From positions 1 through 64,000 of the forward strand of contig UWYS01000016.1 of assembly GCA_900291925.1 (NCBI GenBank): 64,000 nt of DNA. The letters are read 5' to 3'. The notes beneath the pieces were generated by a model. The model ran no database searches and had not been told where the DNA came from. It saw nothing but the letters and a program-made list of their open reading frames with translations. Position 1 is the first letter of the stretch, and the number at the start of each line of letters is the position of its first letter. This stretch comes from Thecaphora thlaspeos (taxonomy: Eukaryota; Basidiomycota; Ustilaginomycetes; Urocystidales; Glomosporiaceae). The position numbers and the translations under genes were made by a program. Positions 10,509 to 20,700 of this stretch are shown here, in pieces.

Positions 10509-12803
10509 CTAGCGAAAGGAAAAGCTGACTCCGCCTTCTGCGCACGGGCGCCCGCCCGGACCTGTCCGCCGCCTGGCCCGCCATCGGTAACACCGATCAC
10601 GCCAGCGGGCACAGCCGCTCCCCGCCACATCAAGGCCATCGATGATGGGGTGGCTGACTGGCTGGCTGGCCAGAGAGTCACGACGAGAGGCTCGAGGCTT
10701 GGCCGAGTGCGGGCTGAGGGTTTTGGCGACATTGTCTTCCCTTTGGCAGGCGAGGACGTTGACAGGCGGCGGACGGGGCGCCCTGACGGTGCTGCAAGAG
10801 GGCGAAAGCAGACAGACCGTGGCCTTGTCCAACAACACTTTGTGGCTAGTTATCGGCTCGTTGCGCTCGCTCGCGATAGAGTTTTCCTCTGCGCTCCCAT
10901 GAAGCTGCCAGGACAACCCCTTGCATCTTAGACCGTCGCATCTCATCCCCCTCGCGCCCCTCGGTCGCCTAACGAGGCAGGCTCCCGAGCGTCCCAGCCC
11001 GGCCTGCCTATCGTCGCGACAGGGGGGGGGGAGCTTGGCGCCCTTTATGGACTCCATCAAGCCACCAAGAAGCTTGTCAAAAAAAAAACTTCCAGGCGGT
11101 GCGTGAAAGGTGGACCACTGTCTCCGCAGGCTATCGGATAGCTCAATCTATGGTCTTAGCTTTCGACAACGACTGACATGCCCTTTGCGAGCATCGATGA
11201 GCTTTCTAAAGAGGGCCGCCACCCGCTGCCTCCTGACCGAGCACGCTCGCGCTCGCCATCAAGCATCATCAGCTTGTAGATTCGTTCGCCGCGAGCATGC
11301 GAAACGGACCGCCGCCGTGCGGGCGGGCCAGGCTGCCGCGACGCCTAAGCGCGCCTTTTCGACCAAGCTGGGCATTTTGAGCTTGTTTCGGGCTGGGCCG
11401 GGATCGCGCCGGCGGTGTAAGCTGGCTTCATCCACCATGATCACATCAAGCTCAAGGTGCGCCATGGGCGCTCGGCGTTGCTCGTCGTCGTCGCCAACGG
11501 CCCATGCATCGTCTCTAACGCGTCCCAGAGCGTAGCTCTGACGTAGACGACGGCAGTGTTATGGTTGAGGTGTCCAATTCCGCGCGTTGCTTCTTCTATA
11601 TGTCGACGACCGGCTGGTCTGGCGCAGCAGCAGCAGCAGGCGTTCGGCGTTGTCGCGCTCCTGTTGCTTCCAGGACCAATCTAGGGCTGCCGGCGTAGGA
11701 GATGCAAGATCGGCCTTGCCTCCTCCCTGTCCGTCGGTAGGACGCCATGGTCCGGCGGCTGGGGCCGGGGCTTGGACCGGCGCTGGGCTGGCGCAGCGGG
11801 CAAACGATGGAGGCCGTCACGTTTCGATCGCGAGAGTTCGAAGGAGGAGAATCGATGGCTCGATGCACGATTCTCTTGCCGCCTCTGCCTCTCGCCTGCT
11901 CTGGCCTGTGCGTCGGAGCGTCCGTCGTCGCTGCTCGAGACGGCGGCCGCGACCTGTCCGACTTAGCCACTCCGTACCCTGCGTGTTTCTTCTGTCCTTG
12001 CACGCACACGTACCACTTTGTCCCAGCCATCGTATGGTCCCCTCTTCCTCCTTGGCCTCGCATCCGCTCAAGACGTTTCTCAACCTGCTTTGACCCTTTT
12101 GTAGCCAGCAAGCGAGGTAGTTTGTTGTCTGAATCAGAAGGGTGTTGCGGGTGGGTCGTGCAAAGGTACAAGAATCTGTGAGCGTAATGCCAAGTCTCAA
12201 GCGAGAGAGAATCCGTAGACGGCCTTGCACGCGTCGAGGTGGCGAGCGGGTTGTCAGCGTGATGGGGCTAACGTTACGGTGCCGAGCAAGATGATCGTAG
12301 GCGGCGACCTGAGGGGGGACGAGGTAAGTAGCTTGGACACCTTACGTGTGTGGCCGGGGTGGGGTTCCATGCTGGAATGACGTTGAGCAGGTCTGGTCAA
12401 GGATAGGCGGGGAGCGCTGTCTGTGAGCCCCTGCGTGATGCGCGGCGACGCTGGCTTTCGCCGTGAGTGGGCCAGGTTGGCGGTTTCTTGCCTCTAAGGG
12501 AGAGGAAAGGGAAAAGAAAAACAGCCCGACGGAGGTGTCAAGAAGAGCGGCGCGTTCAAGGGCCCACCGCCAAAACGGAAGCTACAGTACATTACAGTAC
12601 AGTACCGTAGGCAGGCCAGCTAAGGGAGGGCATCGTTGCATCTCGACAGAGACGGCCCGGCCCGGTCGACGACGATGCATGGACGTCGCTTGATGAGGCT
12701 AGGGTGGGATCGCTCGTTCACATGGCCTTGCAAAAGGGGGAGAGACGTCGTATCGGAAGGGCCGCCGCGGAAAATTTGGGCGGCTCGAGTCCGTCGTCGA
12801 ATC

Positions 12804-12806
<3 letters not shown>

Positions 12807-12837
<31 letters not shown>
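12807..12837. repeat. (CA)n microsatellite
   Basis: About fourteen uninterrupted CA units, roughly 310 bases upstream of the transporter start. Confidence 0.95.
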
Positions 12838-12838
<1 letters not shown>

Positions 12839-13143
12839 CAGATGACTGTGCTGTGCCGGCATGCTCTGACTTCTGGCCGATCAAGGATAGGCCATGCCGG
12901 CCACGCCCTGCGACGTCTCTTCTGCTACGGCGCTCGGCCGTCGTGCCGCCTCGTCCTTTGTTGCTCTTGCGGCAGTCGCTCTTTCCCGCCTTGCTTGCTC
13001 TTTTTCCTCAACCCCTTCCCTCCCAGCCACCATTCCTGCCGCTGCTCGCTCGTCCCCCCGCCTCCGCGTCCCCGCCGCACGCAAAGCCCCATATCTTCCA
13101 TCGAGCCTCTAGCTCGTCGTCTCGCACGCCCACCACCACCGCC

Positions 13144-14938
13144 ATGTCCCAGTCCATCATCGTCGCACAGCGTGCCTCCTCCGAGGCCGCCGTCGCAGAC
13201 GATGTCGCCTCGCCCTCCCTCTCCCCTTCCCAATCCAAGACAGGCACGGGCACTGCTGCGACCGCCTCCGCCGAAAAGCTAGCCACCTCCAAGAAGCACG
13301 CCCCTTACACCTACACTGCAGAGGAAGAAGCACAGGTCATCGCCGGAGAGGAAAAGTACCACAAGCTAGGATGGCGCAAGCTCACTATCTGCCTCATCGT
13401 CGAGGCCGTCGCTCTCGGCACACTCTCCATGCCAAAGGTCTTTGCCACCCTCGGCATGGTCGCACGCATGATCATCACGGTGCGTCCATTGCGCCTCCTA
13501 GATGCCGTCGCCTGTTCTGTCTTGTTTCGCGAGGTCTAAAGCGCTCCTCTCCCTTTGCCCCACCACCCACAGGTCGGCATCGGCATGGTCGCCGTATACA
13601 CCAGCTACATCATTGGCCTCGTCAAGCTCAAGTTCCCCCACATCCAGCACTACACCGACGCCGGCAGCCTCATGTTCGGTCGCTTCGGCTACTGGCTCTT
13701 TGCCTTTATGTTCCTCGCCCAGCTCACCCTGTCCGCCGGCTCGCACAGTCTCACCGGCACCATCGCCTTTGAGACGATCATCGACAAGACGACCATCTGC
13801 TCGCTCCTCTTCGGCGCCGTCTCGGCGGTGCTGCTCTTCCTCTTGGCCCTCCCGCCCATATTCTTGGAGCTGGCCGTCCTTGGCTACATCGACTTTATCT
13901 CCGTCGTCCTCGCCGTCTTTGTCACCATCGTCGCCACCGGCGTCCAGGCCTCGCACCGTCCGGGAGGCCTCTCCGCCGTCGACTAGTCCGCCTGGCCACG
14001 ACCCGGCCTGACGTTCAGCGAGGCCATGGTCCAGGTCTCCAACGTCATCTTTGCCTACTCGTTCGCCTTCTGCCAGTTCAGCTTCATGGACGAGATGGCC
14101 CGGCCCGAGGACTTTGTCGAGTCCATCTGGACGCTCGGCATCTTTGAGATCGTCATCTACTCGCTCTCGGGCGCGCTCATCTACGCCTTCGTCGGGCAGC
14201 AAGTCCAGTCGCCCGCCCTCCTCAGCGCCGGGCCCATCATGGCTCGCGTCGTCTTTGGCATTGCGCTACCCGTCATCTTCGTCTCGGGCAGCATCAACAC
14301 CATCGTCGCCGCGCGCTTTGTGCACTCGCGCATCTTCCGCAACGACGTCGCGCCCTACGTCAACACGCGCAAGGGCTGGATCAGCTGGGCGGCCATCGTG
14401 GCGCTCATCACGCTCGTCGCCTGGATCGTCGCCGAGAGCATCCCCTTTTTCTCCGACCTGCTCAGCCTGATGAGCTCGCTCTCTCTATTAGCGGCTTCTC
14501 CTTCAACCTCCCAGCGATGATATACTTTATGTTGCTCCAGGAGGGGCGGTGGTACGAGAGCAGGAGCAACCTCTTCTCGAGCGCCGTCAATGCCGTCGTC
14601 TTTGCCATTGGTGTCATCATCCTCGGCTGCGGCTCCTATTCCTCGTGAGTCGATGCGGCGTCCCTCCTCGTCCTCGTCCTTGTCTTTCTTGCCCATCGGC
14701 TGTTTGCGAGGACTCTCGGCATGCTGACCACATTGTCCCTCTTGCCTCCCTGTCCGTTTCCATCGTGGCATGAACAGCGTCAAGGACATCGTAAGTCGAC
14801 CCGTTGTCACGTCCATCTGTGGAACTCATAGCAGCGATACTGACCCACCTCGTCCCCTCCCTCGCCCTGCCTCTGACACAGATCGACTTATACAACCACG
14901 GCTCAGTCCGCTCTCCATTCACGTGTTCTTCTCTCTGA
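13144..14938 (+). pseudogene. Amino-acid transporter (Aa_trans family), broken
   Basis: Exons 13,144-13,479, 13,573-14,644, 14,778-14,790 and 14,882-14,938 are joined by GT-AG introns of 93, 133 and 91 bases. The protein has a hydrophilic start, then GWRKLTICLIVEAVALGTLSMP, about ten hydrophobic segments, and a C-terminus (SVKDI, then IDLYNHG, PFTC) like fungal neutral amino-acid permeases of the MTR/AVT type. These carry amino acids across plasma or vacuolar membrane. Two lesions break it. A TAG at 13,984 lies in the conserved stretch before SAWPRPGLTF. A frameshift falls in the CTCTCT run at about 14,478-14,489; the correct continuation (SGFSFNLPAMIYF) is in another frame. Apart from these the sequence is well kept and all splice sites look intact, so decay is recent, or the lesions are sequencing errors. 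Confidence 0.8.
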
Positions 14939-15399
14939 CGCCGACGTTTCCCACCCCGCCGCTTCTCATCTTGCCACTATCGTCTTTCCACTCTGTACCT
15001 TGCATCTTCTCCACCCTTCCGTCCTTTCCTGTTGTTACATTATAATGCCATTACACTGTTTATCTTGGACTGACTCTCGAAGGCCGGACTGAACGCGACG
15101 CGACTGAACACCGAGTCGGGTCGAGACGACACCTAGTCACCTACGGTGACAGGACCATGCCCGAATCTAAGCGGTGCATATCGGGGAAGTTTGCCTCAGT
15201 TTGATGATACGGGGAATGCGACCCTATGAATTTTACCTTTTGACGTGACAACGGAATGGTACAGTTCGACTTGTCTCAAAGCGTAATGGTAGGCCGGCTC
15301 GATCAGACCAGACGATGGTGTTGAAGTCGCTATGGTTAGCCCGCAGCACGTACAATTTGGATTCGACCATTGACCAATCCAGGTCCTGAAAAATGATTA
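14939..15399. other. Intergenic, no supported gene
   Basis: 3' flank of the transporter, then unique DNA up to the dispersed repeat. Nothing recognisable. Confidence 0.4.
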
Positions 15400-15690
15400 C
15401 TGGCTCCGACCGTCGACACAACGAGAGAGACATAGCATAAGATTGCGGCAGAAGGCCACAAGGGGCCTCTGAGCTCGAGGAGGCTCGCGGCCCGCCGGAG
15501 GGGGACGGACGAGCGCAGACGAGAGCGGCAAGGGAGGGAGACAGGGTGGGCAAAGACAACACAGGCTAGGCCGCAGATGGAGAAGGAGATGGAGGAGAGG
15601 AGGGAGGAGAGAACCCGCGAGGCGGGCGAGCTACGTGGCAAAGGTGGGTGGCCGGCAGCGCCCAGACGCCCACGCCGCGTCGCCACGTGA
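15400..15690 (-). repeat. Dispersed repeat, copy 1 (inverted relative to 62.3 kb)
   Basis: About 290 bases, from GGCTCCGACCGTCGACACAA to CGTCGCCACGTGAC, recur almost unchanged in opposite orientation at about 62,344-62,635. The conceptual translations of the two copies differ by a single residue over their best-matching 53 codons. A CpG-depleted partial third copy lies at about 55,327-55,437. There are no long terminal inverted repeats and no coding domain. It may be a solo LTR, a MITE, a SINE-like element or a subtelomeric repeat. Confidence 0.8.
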
Positions 15691-15895
15691 CCAAGAGTTT
15701 CATCGATCCAATACGATGACCTACGAATATATGGCTTTTGGCTTGCGCTTTGAAATTTCGCCTGCAACAATATCAGGAAATTAGGGATCTTATCCTCCCG
15801 TTGGCCGTCACACACGTTCGACATATGGACATTGATACCTTGTGATTCCAATTACAAAAAACTTCCTAGCCTGATAGCTCCACCGCTTTGTCGCG

Positions 15896-16800
15896 TCAAC
15901 GAGTCAAAGTATTCCATATAAGCTGTTCCGTTCTGTTGTAGACGTTCACATTCACTCGTTCGTCGGTTCCCTCATTCCATGACACTTCTACCTTGGCGAT
16001 TTCCTCCAGATGTGCTTCGGATATCTTGAGCTTTGAGTCGATGGTTTGACCACGGGCGAACGCGATTCCGAAAGATTGTGTAAGTTCGAGCTGTGCTCGG
16101 ACAGCCTTTCTGCCCTTCCTCCAATAGTTGAAGTACTTGGATTCAAATAAAGCGTTTTGTGCGTCGGCGTTGAAGTCCTCCTTGAGGGTTTCCGGCAGAG
16201 ATCTCGCGTAACCGTGCGACATTTTGACTCCGTGTATAGCGTGTGCAAACGACGCGCCAACTGGATGTCCGCAGTCCTTCCCGTGTTTGAGCTTGAGGCC
16301 TGTTCCGTGGCATCGTTGTAGGCGGCCTAAGAGGTGTTCGCGGCATGCAACAAGTAACATCGTCGTACCGGAGTTGTTTTCGTAGCCGTACTTTTGCAGA
16401 CCAGCAAGGCGGTCGTTCCAAGGAATTTTGATGTCGGGAACCTCGTTAGGCGGCTTGTAGACCCGCAGCTCGTCGCACCAATCGCTAGTCCGTATTATAT
16501 CGAGAGCGAGAGCGTACGAGAGGTGGAAGAGCTCTTCGCCGGTGGTTGCACTAAGTTCGAAAGTGTTCCGAACTCCTTCGATGTGCGGCAACATTCCTTC
16601 GTACTCCCTCTCCAGCTCCGCCGCTATCCTGATGACTGCATCCTTCGAGCCTTCGGGAATTTGTTCCTTCCGTAGTTTTCCCAAGATTCTACTGCCCCTC
16701 ACCAGGCTATTCTCTACCTCCAAATCCTTCGTTCCTTTATCCTCCTCGTAATAATCATATTTTTTCTTCATTTCATTATATCCCTGTTTTTTACCCCCTC
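15896..16800 (-). CDS. Unknown protein, downstream of a poly-A tract
   Basis: An open frame on the minus strand ends with a stop at 15,896. Downstream of a Lys-rich stretch it reads as a well-formed, mixed-composition protein of about 300 residues: DVRGSR-like start, ELEREYEGMLPHIEGVRNTF, TGEELFHLSYALALDIIRTS, KHGKDCGHPVGASFAHAIHG, then NVNVYNRTEQLIWNTLTR at the end. No family was recognised. It may be the C-terminal part of the degenerate locus upstream (16,900-19,112) or a separate gene; the frame is open across the A-rich tract at 16,809-16,852, which would encode poly-Lys. The start is unresolved. Confidence 0.45.
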
Positions 16801-16807
16801 TCCTTTT

Positions 16808-16808
<1 letters not shown>

Positions 16809-16844
<36 letters not shown>

Positions 16845-16852
16845 CTTTTTCC
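16809..16852 (-). repeat. Poly-A tract (minus strand)
   Basis: About 40 bases of nearly pure T on the plus strand, that is poly-A in the direction of the flanking minus-strand frames. It lies just 3' of the frame that ends at 16,906. That is where the tail of a retroposed transcript would be, although it could also be a simple repeat that encodes lysines. Confidence 0.7.
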
Positions 16853-16905
16853 CGTCGTCTCCACCTTTGTCGTCTCTCTTGGCTTCGTTCTCGCTTTCCT
16901 CCATA

Positions 16906-19112
16906 TCAGAGATAGCTCTCGATTTTCCCTTGCCCTTGGTCTCTTTCCAATTTTTTCTTTTCCACCCATTTGTTCACCTTCGCGTCCTCTTCGTGTGTAA
17001 GAATTTTTATGTTCCCCTGATCCCTCGGCAGCCCAGCAAGCGTATCGAATGCTGTACGTTCGATTTTTTCGGCATCGTCGGGGTGTTTCCCATTGTGAGC
17101 CGCGAAAGACGAAGCCACAAAAGCCGAGTGAGTGCCGCTGTTCCAATGGCTGTCGAGGAGCATGTCGATTGTAGTGAGAATGTCGTCGGCTTTTTGTCGC
17201 CCAATGACATTCCACGCGATTTGGTGAATGAAAATAGCGAATTCTTGAAGTTCGGCAGCTTACGGGTCGAAGATTGCGCCTTTCGCAAGGTTGAAGCAGG
17301 CGGCCGTTACTTTGATGTTTGGGTTCCGATGTTGATACCATTCACCCTCTGAAAACCGACAAGCCATTTCCTTGTCGATGCTCGGCTTTTTCTGAGTGAG
17401 GGCCGACCGAAGGTCCTCGGATCGGACAAACGCTGGGTCAAGGTAAGAGCTGAGGTCGAATAAACTGTTGGTGTGTCGAAAAATATGTTCGGAAATATCC
17501 CAAGCTGGGTCCGGAGCAGGTCCAGCTCCAGCGAGGAACTTGGAGGCCGCGCGACGGCTCTCTAAGTCGTCAGAGATAAGAGGCAACAGCATGCCTCTGA
17601 GGCCGACTTGGAACGGCAGTTGATCGGCGAGGATTGTGTCTTCTGAAATCGATGCTCCAAATTGCGATCCGTATTTGTGTTTGGAGAAGTGTTTGACCGA
17701 CTCGTGTGCCCATCTGCTCCCGATGAAGAGATGAGTTCGCTCGATCGCAATGTGAACTACGCAAGCGTCCGTCGTTGCCATTCTTGACGCCGGAAGCTGC
17801 TCAAGGCGGCCATGATACTTTGCAGATCCGATTAACGCAGCGGCCGTACCCGTCGGGTTTTCTGCGTCGATAGACCGACAATAAAATTGATCGCCAGCAA
17901 TCGGAAGCGCAGGGCCTGGGACAGGGCAAGGGTGTAGCCTGAGACGGTGCCTGACGTCCCGATGAACCCGAAGTCCGGACTTGTCACCTGCACGCCAGGA
18001 TTCTGCGATTTCCTTGACCGTTGGCTGCAGTTGTTTCAAAGAGTCGAACCAAAGATCAACCTTGTCTTTTCGGTCGTCCCAGGCGTCTTGAACTACCTTG
18101 AGAAGCTTCGCAGCCTCCAGATTGGGTCCGTCTTGACGAAAAAAGCTTTTCCCCATCGTACCAGCTGTAACTGTGTTGTAATATCTTGTGATGCCGCCGC
18201 TTGTGATCTGGGTCTGCTTGATACAAGGCCGTTTTGTTCTCGTTTTTTGGGCGATGTCTTGGCGAAGCTCCTTGAATTCTTTGACGACGTCTTGTGGTTC
18301 CTCCTTTGCGTTGGCTTCTTGGGCAGAGAGGAAACGCCTGATGTACGAACAAAAACAGGCAGCGCTTCGCTCTGCCGAAGTCTCGAAGCGTTTTCTTCCC
18401 AGCCTTTACTGAAGACCACTTTTCTTCCCATTTCCTCCTCAAGTTCCTCCAACGTCCTCGTTTCTGTTGCGTCTGGAAAGCTTTTGTCCGTTGCGCATGC
18501 AAATACGTACTTGCAATGGTGCAAAAACTTGAAGTGAACGATGCCGTGCCGTTTCTTCTGAAGCTGTACAAGCATCAGGCGGAGTGGTGCGCTTGTAGAT
18601 GCATTGTCACCACCTTGAGCCGTTGTGCGCAAAGTTTGTTGATCGACCAGGTCGCTACTAGTTGCTTCATCTTGGACTCTGGAGGCTGCCTGAGCGCCAG
18701 TGGCTAAATTTGATGTGTTCGAATCGCCAACGGGGGTCGCCAAGTCAGGACCGTTCCACTATGGAGGAAATGCAACGAGAAGTCTTGCAACCGTACGGGA
18801 TCTGATGGCATTCCAGACCCGGAGCTCCTTTTTCCTTGCCGCTATCTTCTTGTCCTTCGGCGTCAAGCGTTTCTCTTCGATGTCCTTTGCTGTTTTTGGC
18901 TTGTCGGCATCGTCGGAAGTCCTTTTGCCGTATATAGCTTCGTCTTCGGCAGCACTGTCGTCGTCAGAGTTGCTTAGATTACACTCGTCGGTGGTGATGC
19001 TGAAGTCGGATTCGGAAGGCTCGAACTCAGACTCCGTATCCAATCGGTTCTCCTTTTTGCGTGTTGCCGCCAAAGGCTGAGGCAGAGGGGAACGTGCCTT
19101 CCTTTTGGTCAT
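16906..19112 (-). pseudogene. Degenerate unknown gene with in-frame stops and a frameshift
   Basis: Starting from the ATG at about 19,112 (MTKRKARSPLPQPL), the minus strand encodes an acidic/basic, probably nuclear N-terminus (SEFEPSESDFSITTDE). A TAG at 18,761-18,759 interrupts it, yet the same frame continues to about 18,093. Around 18,100-18,160 the frame shifts: VRWGKAFF in one frame overlaps MGKSFF in the next. The new frame runs to a TAA at 17,262-17,260 and goes on in frame to 16,906. Inner segments look like real protein (ACVVHIAIERTHLFIGSRW, LPFQVGLRGMLLPLISDDL, IDMLLDSHWNSGTHSAF). No transposase or cellular family was recognised. CpG content is normal here, unlike the 50-56 kb block. 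Confidence 0.5.
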
Positions 19113-20700
19113 AACGTAGGTTTGTTTTTCGGGGGAGGAAAACGGTAGTGATGTGATTGCAGCAGTGGTGGCGTTAGGACAAGATAGCCCTACAATAGAG
19201 AAGTTTTCCTGCTGTGAGCTGCACCGAAATAACGCTTTGCGCTCTCGACCCGCTCCTACAAGCCTCGTGCGCCTTGCCATCCGATTCTCGCGTTCGTCAA
19301 GCCTTGTTCCTTCCCTGTCCTCGCTCGTCTCACACTCGTCCTGCTCTTGCCCTCGTCGCTTTGATTTTGCGTTCACCATACCCCACTCATCCTTCCCCGT
19401 CCCTTTTTTGCCTGCTAGCTCCCTCTCTGTGCCCTGCACTCGGTATCTCGCTCTCTCTTCTCGTTCTAGACGTACTCTCCCCTCGCTTGCCCTCACTCGC
19501 CCTTTTTTCTGCTAGCAGGCCCTCGCACAACTTTTGCTTGCCATCCCCAGCTCTCCTAGTCCGCCCCAAGTCTGGCTCGTTCTCGCTCTGATTTGCAAGG
19601 TGATTTTCCACACTGTCAGTAAACTCGCTATGTGTGTCTCTCACCCTCAACCTCGTCCTTACCCTTGCCTTCTCTTCGGTATTGTCGTTCTATTTCCTTC
19701 TATCAAGTCATCGAAAGTCTGGCACACTCAGCGTTGAAACCGACGCAGCGCTCGATTAATGCGGGAAGGTGAACAAGTACTCGGTCATTAATTCTGGATT
19801 TATTTCTTCTTACCCATTCAAAGCAAAAGCACAAACTACCTGAGGGGAAACCACCGAGGTCGCCGCAGAGGAGAGGCTGGAAGAACCTTGGTGAGCATCT
19901 TCGATATAGTAGACTTCCGTGGTACAAACACCAAGGCCACAACCTGAGTCAGCGTCGTCACACTTGCGTCGTACTATCATGTATCGTCGGCAGCAGCTGG
20001 CTCGGTGCACGAAACGTGTACATGTGAGTAAGACTAGTGTCGGCGTCAGCGCAATTCTGATTGGTGATTCGAATTGTTGTCGTGGTTGGTGAGGTGCGCA
20101 GTTCGATCTTGCAATAAAAGATGACAAAGGGTTCAGACTGGTCTACCACACCGCGGTCAAAGCTCATATCGCCGCAGGCGAGTCCCAGCCAGAAAGACAG
20201 AGACTGAGTCATACTCGCCTGACGGGCTGGAGTGTGGCGGCAGAAAAACTAAGACAGACGGGCGTGTAAAAGGGTTGTGGGTGAAGAGAAGGCCAAAGAA
20301 GTTTGCTTGTGGCCGGCACTGCCCATATCGGCCTCGGGACACGTCCAGCTCTCGCCTGGGGCGGCTTGCGCAGCCAGCAAGCGGATTTTAGCCGAGAAGG
20401 GTGAGCTTCGGCGAAGTGTGCGAGGATAGGGCAGGGCGAGGCCGGACGAGGCAGAACAGGGCGAGCCAGGGCGGGGCGAGGCGAGGCTATGTCAGGTCAA
20501 TTCCTTTGAGGGAGAAAGCTGTGGCTGTCCACGGACAAAGGCGAGCAACGGGAGGCCGAACGAATGAGGGCAGGACAGGCAAGGGCCAGGAAGGACAAGC
20601 CGAGGGCCGTGCGAGATGGAGGTGGGTGTGCGTCACGTAACGACGCGGCGTTGTTCCTTCTTTTGGAAAACCAGGCGGACAGATATTATACCGAATCCAT
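19113..20700. other. Intergenic with one weak small frame
   Basis: 19,113-19,700 is pyrimidine-rich leader-like DNA. On the minus strand, 20,212-19,958 and an overlapping frame ending at 19,810 share cysteine-containing pieces (NQNCADADTS; KCDDADSGCGLGVC) and might be exons of a small secreted protein, but splice sites could not be fixed. 20,400-20,640 is G-rich with GGGCGAG-type units. Confidence 0.3.

Larger units (their letters stand above)
10215..13143. other. Long intergenic region with microsatellites and weak frames
   Basis: No gene can be supported. It contains a (GA)n run at about 10,471-10,507, a G8 run at 11,023-11,030, a CA repeat at about 12,807-12,837 and a cluster of TACAGTA units near 12,582-12,610. 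Fragments such as 11,110-11,535 (plus) have Arg/Ser-rich translation and stop abruptly; they may be remains of a gene. The last 200 bases are the pyrimidine-rich leader of the transporter at 13,144. Confidence 0.5.

Noticed and set aside
13498..14202. Acidic 234-codon minus-strand frame
   Set aside because: Shadow of the amino-acid transporter on the plus strand; low-complexity Asp/Glu/Gly translation.
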